64,000 nt of DNA from Enterocloster asparagiformis. Its GTDB lineage: Bacteria; Bacillota; Clostridia; Lachnospirales; Lachnospiraceae. Shown in pieces: positions 58,966 to 64,000 of the stretch. Numbering within the stretch: the stretch's first letter is position 1; the number at the start of each line of letters is the position of its first letter. Position numbers and translations under genes: made by a program. Location: the NCBI GenBank assembly GCA_018380885.1, contig JAGZSY010000001.1:186001-250000 (forward strand), given 5' to 3'. The notes beneath the pieces were generated by a model that saw only the letters and a list, made by a program, of their open reading frames with translations, had not been told where the DNA came from and did not search any database.

Positions 58966-60651
58966 CTAGATTGAAAATTTCCCTTTGGTAACCTTGTTCA
59001 GCACATAGTTCAGGACAATTACCATGATTAAGATACCGGAAGCCAGGGCGGAGGCCGTCTGCTGGCTGTGGTAGGTCTGGTAGGTAAACAGCTCCACGCC
59101 CAGGGTCTTGGTGTTGTTGGAGTAGAGCAGGTTGGACATGGTCAGCTCATAGAAGCAGGGCATAAAGATCAAAAACCAGCCAGCCACAATGGACGGCACG
59201 ATCAACGGGAACACCACGTCCTTAAGCCGCCGGATCCAGCCGGAGCCTGAGATTTGGGCCGCCTCCTCCAGGGAGGGGCTGATCTGGGAGAACGCGGAAA
59301 CCACGGTGCGCATGCCCATCATCATGTATTTGATCATGTAAGCCACCACCATAATGAACATGGTGTTGTAAATGTTGATTCCAAACCGGCCCGACATGGT
59401 CATGATCAGAGCCAGGGCGATCACCACGCTGGGGCTGCCGGAGCCCACGGTGATCAGGAAATCGGGCACTCCCTTGCCCTTCACGTTGGTGCGCTTCAAG
59501 AGATAGGCCATGATCAGGCAGATGATCATACCCAAAGAAGCGGCCCAGGCGGCGGAGATCAGGCTGTTCTGGCCGGAACCCAGGATGGATTTGCGGGTCA
59601 GGATGGTGTGCCAGTATTTGAAGGTAATGTTTCCAGCCTCAAAGATGGACTTGCCCATATTCATGGTAAAGGAGGTCATGAACACGGTGGCGAAGGGGAT
59701 GGCCACCACCACGATGGCGAACAGACTGACCACCACGGTGATGGGAATCCGCCATTTTCCAAGGTCCACGATGTTGGGGCGGGTGGATTTGCCGGACACG
59801 GTGATGTACTCGCGTTTGCCCACCACGAAATTGGACACGTAGAGCACGATCAGGGCGATGGCCATCAAAAACACCGCCAGGTTGGTGGCGTCGGTCAGAC
59901 CCTCCTGGGAGCCGATGTAGACGTAGTCCACGATGCGGGTGGTCACGGTGTAAATCTGTCCCGGCGCGCCGATGATGGACGGGATGCCGTAGCAGGAGGC
60001 CGCGGCCACGAACACAAGCAGAGCCGCCGCAACGATGCTGGGGAGCATCAGCGGGAGCGTAATGGTCATCAGGGTCTTAAAGGGGGAAGCGCCGGAGATC
60101 CGGGAGGCCTCCTCCAGGGACGGGTCCATTTTCTCCATGGCCCTGGAGATGGTGATAAACGCATAGGGGTAATAAAATGTGGTCAGTACCCAGACCAGGC
60201 CGCCGATGGAGTAGATGTTAAAGGGCGCGCTCTCCAGCCGGAAAATGGACATGATCAGGGTGTTTAAGGTTCCCACCGTGGGGTTTAACAGCCTGAGCCA
60301 GGCCATGGCTCCCACGTAGGGCGGCACCATGTAGGTCATGACGAACAGGGTGCGGAAAAATTTCTTGCCGTACAGGTTGGTCCGCCCCACCAGCCAGGCC
60401 AGGGGAAAGGCCAGCAGCACGCCGAACACCATGGCCAGCCCCGCGGTGATCAGGGTGTTTTTCAGGCAGGTCCAGTTGAGCGGGTAGGAGTAGATCCGCT
60501 TGAAGCCCTCCAGGGAAAAGCTACCGTCCGCGAAAAACGAGCGGTAGATCAGGTAGAGCAGCGGCAGAACCTGGAAAATGACCAGGAAGGCCACGATGGC
60601 CAGGATCACAAACCATTTAATGTCAAAATAAAATTTCTTTTCAGTAACCAT
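58966..60651 (-). CDS. Fused ABC permease (FbpB/AfuB-like, two-domain)
   Basis: 561 residues containing two permease halves in one chain, each with an EAA loop: EASRISGASPFKTLMTITLPLMLP and EAAQISGSGWIRRLKDVVFPLIVP. About 12 membrane helices. Double-length permeases are typical of FbpB/AfuB. The start at 60651 (MVTEKKFYFDIKW) is preferred; the upstream in-frame extension runs through the attenuator and a spacer. The ribosome site is weak (GGGGC 12 nt away), fitting lower expression than the binding protein. Confidence 0.9.
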   Translation of the reverse strand: MVTEKKFYFDIKWFVILAIVAFLVIFQVLPLLYLIYRSFFADGSFSLEGFKRIYSYPLNWTCLKNTLITAGLAMVFGVLLAFPLAWLVGRTNLYGKKFFRTLFVMTYMVPPYVGAMAWLRLLNPTVGTLNTLIMSIFRLESAPFNIYSIGGLVWVLTTFYYPYAFITISRAMEKMDPSLEEASRISGASPFKTLMTITLPLMLPSIVAAALLVFVAAASCYGIPSIIGAPGQIYTVTTRIVDYVYIGSQEGLTDATNLAVFLMAIALIVLYVSNFVVGKREYITVSGKSTRPNIVDLGKWRIPITVVVSLFAIVVVAIPFATVFMTSFTMNMGKSIFEAGNITFKYWHTILTRKSILGSGQNSLISAAWAASLGMIICLIMAYLLKRTNVKGKGVPDFLITVGSGSPSVVIALALIMTMSGRFGINIYNTMFIMVVAYMIKYMMMGMRTVVSAFSQISPSLEEAAQISGSGWIRRLKDVVFPLIVPSIVAGWFLIFMPCFYELTMSNLLYSNNTKTLGVELFTYQTYHSQQTASALASGILIMVIVLNYVLNKVTKGKFSI

Positions 60652-60735
60652 AAGTTTCTTCAGCCCCTTTTGATATGTGCAGGAATCGTGTTTTTGCGCT
60701 ACAGGAAATCCCAGGACTAAGATCTCCTGTGGAGC

Positions 60736-60765
60736 AAAAAAACCGTTGCCGGAAAATGGCAACGG
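60736..60765 (-). terminator. Intercistronic terminator between binding protein and permease
   Basis: On the minus strand CCGTTGCC (60765-60758) pairs with GGCAACGG (60750-60743), followed by seven T. It lies between the binding-protein and permease genes and probably lets only part of the transcripts continue. Confidence 0.82.
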
Positions 60766-60934
60766 CCCTGTGAATGGATTCTCGTGAGCGTGGCAGCCCG
60801 GCTTTAAGCCGGTCCGGCTCCCACGGCTGTCTCCGGGCCGGCGCCAGGCCCCGTTTGCGGTTTAAATCGCTCCTGGGGAGGGGCCTGGGCCAGACTGCGC
60901 GTATACTGCCTGCCGTCGGATTTGTGAGCCGGCT

Positions 60935-62062
60935 TTACTGCGGTACCGTTACGTTTTCCTGGAATAATGTGCGGATTTCCTCGCGCTGGGTGTAGCATTT
61001 TACCCAGTCCACCGGCATAACGCCGGACATGATCTCGCTGGTGGGAATCGCGTCGTAGGGGGCGTTGGGATAATCGCTGCGCACTGAGTGCATCCAGCCT
61101 GCCACGATGTATTTCTGGCCCTCCGTGGACAGGAACCACTCCTCAACCGCTTCGCAGGCCGCCGCGTTGCCGTTGGCGCTGTGGGTGTCGTCGATGATCA
61201 TGATGGGGGAGGGGGTGCTGATCACGCCGTCGGTGGGGTAAATCACTTCCAGCATGGAGCCTTCCTCCTCGCGCTTTTTCAGCACGGACTCCTCAAGGAT
61301 CATGACTTCCTTGCACTCGCCGGTCTCCAGCTTGGTCAGCGCCACGGAGCCGGACTCGATCGCCACGCCCTGATCGCCCAGCGCTTTGTAGTACTCCTCG
61401 CCGTACTTGTCTAACAGCGCTACGATGGCGGCGTAGGAGGTGCCGGAGGTCAGCGGATTGCCCATGGACAGGGAACCCTTCATCTCCGGATCATAGGCGA
61501 AATCCTTGAAGGAGTTGGGAAGGGAGTCCTTGCTGTACTTCTCCGGGTTGTAAGCCAATACCATGTTCAGCATGCGAACCGGATACCAGTAGCCGTCGGG
61601 ATCGTAGTCGAACAGGAGCTTGTCGGTATCGCTGAACTTGTAGGGATGGAGGATATTCGCCTCTTTGAGCTCCAGGGCGTAGGACGGCTCGGCGACCATC
61701 AGGATGTCGCAGCCCAGCTTGCCGGAGTCCATCTCAGCGGCTACCTTTGACTGGAGTGTTCCGGTGCCGCCGTAGAAAAATTCGATGTCCATGTTGGGGA
61801 ACACCTCGTCCAGCTTGTTGTCCATGGCCTCGATGATATCCTCGTACATGGAGGTGTAGATCACCACTTTTCCGGTCATGTCCTTGTAGTCCTTGGCGGC
61901 CTCGGTCTCAGCGGCCTCCTGGCTGCCGGCGGCGGTTGTGCCGGCGGCGGTGGTCTGAGCGGGCTCCTGGGCGGTGGTCGCAGCGGAACCTCCGCCGGAA
62001 CAGCCGGCCATTCCCATAACCATACTAGCACCGATTAATAACGCTAAACCTCTTTTTTTCAT
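60935..62062 (-). CDS. Extracellular substrate-binding lipoprotein (FbpA/AfuA-like)
   Basis: 375 residues. The signal MKKRGLALLIGASMVMGMAGC gives a lipidated Cys at residue 21, with a Thr/Ala/Gln-rich tether. The mature part starts KVVIYTSMYEDIIEAMDNKL, then YGGTGTLQSKVAAEMDSG and CDILMVAEPSYALEL, the family pattern of iron(III), thiamine and sugar-phosphate binding proteins. No Tyr-Tyr iron pair can be confirmed by eye, so the ligand may be iron, a phosphonate or a sugar phosphate. Located next to a two-component system that presumably senses the ligand. Confidence 0.88.
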   Translation of the reverse strand: MKKRGLALLIGASMVMGMAGCSGGGSAATTAQEPAQTTAAGTTAAGSQEAAETEAAKDYKDMTGKVVIYTSMYEDIIEAMDNKLDEVFPNMDIEFFYGGTGTLQSKVAAEMDSGKLGCDILMVAEPSYALELKEANILHPYKFSDTDKLLFDYDPDGYWYPVRMLNMVLAYNPEKYSKDSLPNSFKDFAYDPEMKGSLSMGNPLTSGTSYAAIVALLDKYGEEYYKALGDQGVAIESGSVALTKLETGECKEVMILEESVLKKREEEGSMLEVIYPTDGVISTPSPIMIIDDTHSANGNAAACEAVEEWFLSTEGQKYIVAGWMHSVRSDYPNAPYDAIPTSEIMSGVMPVDWVKCYTQREEIRTLFQENVTVPQ

Positions 62063-62153
62063 ATGCCCCTCCTTTATGGTGAATCATTTTTTTGTTGTCT
62101 CTATTTTAGCAGAATGACTGTGAAAAACGACCTGAAATCCGGTATAAAAGGAA

Positions 62154-62199
62154 AAAATGCCATATAAATTTCGGATATCCGGAAAATATATGGCATTTT
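62154..62199 (-). terminator. Thirteen-bp hairpin terminator after the response regulator
   Basis: AAAATGCCATATA (62154-62166) pairs perfectly with TATATGGCATTTT (62187-62199), with a further palindromic core CGGATATCCG inside. It lies directly after the response regulator stop. The A/T-rich ends allow termination in either direction. Confidence 0.78.
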
Positions 62200-62202
62200 A
62201 TA

Positions 62203-62982
62203 TCAAGAAGATATCTCTTTTATGTATTCCTTTGGAGAACATCCCAGATATTTGCGGAATACCACGCGGAAATATTTGTAGTCGCCGATGCCGCATTTCC
62301 AGGCGATATCCTGGATGGGAAGCTCCCCCTCCCGGATCATGTCCAGGGCTTTCTGGATGCGGTAGCGGTTCAGATATTCGTTGAAGGTGGTGCCTACGGC
62401 GTCCTTGAACTTGCGGTTGAGGAATGCCTCGCTGTAGTTGAAGTGGTCCACCAGGTCCTGCATGACGATTTTGCGCTGGTAGTTTTCGAATATATACTCC
62501 AGCATCCTGCGGGCCAGCCGGTCTTCCACCGGCTGCTTCTGGAAATCCTTCAGCACCGAGGTGCGCTCCCAGTCCTCCCTGGTTTTCTGGTGGGAGATCC
62601 AGGCGTTGCGTATGGCGCATTCCCGCTTGGCCAGCCGGATGGCCTCCTTCATATCGGCCATGTTTAAGGGCTTGAGCAGATAGCCCTTGACGCCGTAATG
62701 AATCGCCCGCTTGGCGTACTCGAAATCTGAGTAGCCGGACAGGATGATGGGAGCGTAATTGTACTGCTCATAGGAATTTTCCAACATCTGGAAACCGTCC
62801 ATAATCGGCATATTGATGTCCACCACCGCGATATCAGGATTGTGTTCCCGGATCAGCTCCAGGCCTTCGGTGCCGTTGGCCGCGGCGCCCACCACATTGC
62901 AGTCCATCTCCGCCCACGGGACTGAGTAGACCAGGCCTTTCCGGATAATGTCCTCGTCCTCCACGATAATTACCTTATACAA
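62203..62982 (-). CDS. YesN-type response regulator (receiver + AraC HTH)
   Basis: 259 residues. N-terminal receiver: VIIVEDEDIIRKGL with the acidic pair, phosphorylated Asp in VVDINMPIMDGF (Asp about residue 55), Lys in YLLKPLNM. The C-terminal AraC-type part is QDLVDHFNYSEAFLNRKFKDAVGTTFNEYLNRYRI, then IAWKCGIGDYKYFRVVFRKYLG. It begins 2 nt after the kinase gene and precedes the importer genes, which it should regulate. Confidence 0.93.
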   Translation of the reverse strand: MYKVIIVEDEDIIRKGLVYSVPWAEMDCNVVGAAANGTEGLELIREHNPDIAVVDINMPIMDGFQMLENSYEQYNYAPIILSGYSDFEYAKRAIHYGVKGYLLKPLNMADMKEAIRLAKRECAIRNAWISHQKTREDWERTSVLKDFQKQPVEDRLARRMLEYIFENYQRKIVMQDLVDHFNYSEAFLNRKFKDAVGTTFNEYLNRYRIQKALDMIREGELPIQDIAWKCGIGDYKYFRVVFRKYLGCSPKEYIKEISS

Positions 62983-62984
62983 TG

Positions 62985-64000
62985 TCAGCTGTCTCCTTTC
63001 TGACGAATTTTTACAATTACTTCCAGGCCAACGCCCTCCTGGTTTTTTAACTCCAGGCCGCTGTCACTGCCGTACTGTAGAAACAGGCGGCGGGCGATGT
63101 TGTGCAGCCCGATGTGCTCGGAGCCTGGGTGGGGGCTGTGCAGGGTATTGGTCAGGTTAAGCGCCTCCGCATCCGGCATGCCCAGACCGTCGTCCTTCAC
63201 GCTCAGGCAGAGCAGAGTGCGGCTCAGGCGGCCGGTTATGAGGATGTGAATCTGCTGCTTTTTCTGAAAGCCGTATTTGATGGAGTTTTCGATAATAGGC
63301 TGCAGCACCAGCTTGGGGATCATGCAAGGCAGGCAGTTGTCCTCGATATCGATCTCGTACTGCAGGCGCTCGCCGTAGCGGCATTTCTGGATATCCAGAT
63401 AATCGCCAATATAGGCCATGTCCTCGTCCAGGTGCACATATTCCCGGGAGGTGTCTATGCTGTAGCGCAGAATCTGGGTCAGCTGGATGATCAGGCTGTC
63501 CGCCCTGGCCGGGTCAAAGACCACCAGATTGCGGATGATTTCCAGCGTGTTGTAGAGAAAATGGGGGTTTATCTGAGCGGTCAGCTGCCCGATCTCCGTC
63601 CGGTTTTTCAGGCGGAGCAGCTCGGTGTTGCGGCTGTTCAGCTCCTGGATGTGATCCAGCATCTGGTTGATCTGCACGCCCACGATGGAAAACTCGTCCT
63701 CCGTGCCCATCTCCACCCTGTGGTCCGGGTCCAATTTGCGGATGATGCGGATTTCGCTGACCAGCTTCTGGATGGCAGCCGCATTGCTGGCCGCCATGGC
63801 GCTGCGCATATTGTCCGCCAGCTTGTACCACAGCAGGCTCATGACCGCGATTACCCCGCCGCCGATCAACAGCAGGGTCATGTTATGGGGGTAGTAGACC
63901 AGGGAGTAGATCCTTACGTTGCCGTCCCCCGCGGTCTGCCGGTCCAGCCAATAGCGGGTGCCGTGGATGCGCACAATGGGGCCGGTGCCGTCTAACAGGA
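62985..64000 (-). CDS. YesM-type sensor histidine kinase, partial
   Basis: Frame is open to the right edge, so the N-terminus is cut; about 338 residues are visible. A membrane helix (MTLLLIGGGVIAVMSLLWYKLA) is followed by a HAMP-like linker, the His motif QINPHFLYNTLEIIRNLV (phosphorylated His in PHFLYN), an N box LVLQPIIENSIKYGF and a G box DDGLGMP, typical of YesM/LytS-type kinases. It lies 2 nt before the response regulator. The sensed signal is outside the visible part. Confidence 0.93.
   Translation of the reverse strand, partial: LLDGTGPIVRIHGTRYWLDRQTAGDGNVRIYSLVYYPHNMTLLLIGGGVIAVMSLLWYKLADNMRSAMAASNAAAIQKLVSEIRIIRKLDPDHRVEMGTEDEFSIVGVQINQMLDHIQELNSRNTELLRLKNRTEIGQLTAQINPHFLYNTLEIIRNLVVFDPARADSLIIQLTQILRYSIDTSREYVHLDEDMAYIGDYLDIQKCRYGERLQYEIDIEDNCLPCMIPKLVLQPIIENSIKYGFQKKQQIHILITGRLSRTLLCLSVKDDGLGMPDAEALNLTNTLHSPHPGSEHIGLHNIARRLFLQYGSDSGLELKNQEGVGLEVIVKIRQKGDS

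Noticed and set aside
59254..60267. Long plus-strand frame opposite the ABC permease
   Set aside because: Extremely His/Gly/Asp-rich, the usual mirror of a membrane protein gene; no ribosome site.
63102..63995. Plus-strand frame opposite the histidine kinase
   Set aside because: Mirror of a clear kinase gene with all motifs; no start site or known domain.
1..64000. CRISPR array, prophage or complete insertion sequence
   Set aside because: No spaced repeats of CRISPR type, no cas, phage structural or transposase gene was found; the only tandem array (51306-51535) lacks unique spacers.

Overview
The window looks like chromosome of a Gram-positive anaerobe of the Clostridia, most likely a Lachnospiraceae-type gut species. 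The pointers are moderate-to-high GC with AGGAGG-type ribosome sites, YesM/YesN two-component systems, carbohydrate ABC importers without their own ATPase, CwlJ/SleB-type and LrgAB proteins, a split carboxyltransferase subunit without a biotin domain, and an ssrA (tmRNA) tag ending in AIAA. There is no complete transposase, phage module, CRISPR array, rRNA or ordinary tRNA. The genus is an inference.

Layout. 1-7772: end of a YesM-type kinase, then a sugar operon (binding protein, attenuator-like hairpin, two permeases, PIG-L deacetylase, GH65 phosphorylase, HAD phosphatase). 7888-14596: mostly small orphan genes, a DUF4397 protein, a DUF1835-like protein, a YtvI/AI-2E-type membrane protein and a spore-cortex-hydrolase-like protein; the gaps hold a phased set of DnaA-box-like sites and a 21-bp-period direct repeat. 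14906-19561: alpha/beta hydrolase, then a C45 acyltransferase-like hydrolase with a YfcC transporter, divergent from a LysR regulator. 19654-20147: tmRNA with terminator, structured leader and a near-consensus promoter. 20188-31515: housekeeping and stress genes (peroxiredoxin, YaaA, SIMPL protein, Mrp, small (p)ppGpp synthetase, GNAT, LrgAB, PepF, MATE, pyridoxal kinase).

31604-39798: an AraC regulator divergent from a five-gene operon for diaminopropionate ammonia-lyase, an NhaC antiporter, an M20 deacylase, a lactate-permease-type carrier and a carboxyltransferase subunit. Together they suggest import and deacylation of an acylated amino acid and its conversion to pyruvate and perhaps oxaloacetate. 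39907-50368: a second AraC regulator divergent from a tight ten-gene operon: an orphan 138-residue protein, a SufS-type cysteine desulfurase, a SufE-type sulfur acceptor, a cysteine-rich fucose-isomerase-like protein, a complete Liv-type ABC importer and a LarA-like (DUF2088) protein. This last operon is the best candidate for an undescribed system: a substrate-specific catabolic cluster with its own sulfur relay but no SufBCD.

50409-57770: an ANT(6)-like nucleotidyltransferase whose leader is an 18-bp tandem repeat, a phospholipase-D-type enzyme, a YtcJ-type amidohydrolase, a 54-residue ribbon-helix-helix regulator with an inverted-repeat operator, and two zinc-ribbon proteins. 57884-64000: an FbpABC/AfuABC-type importer with a hairpin between binding protein and permease, preceded by a YesN/YesM pair; the kinase runs off the right edge.
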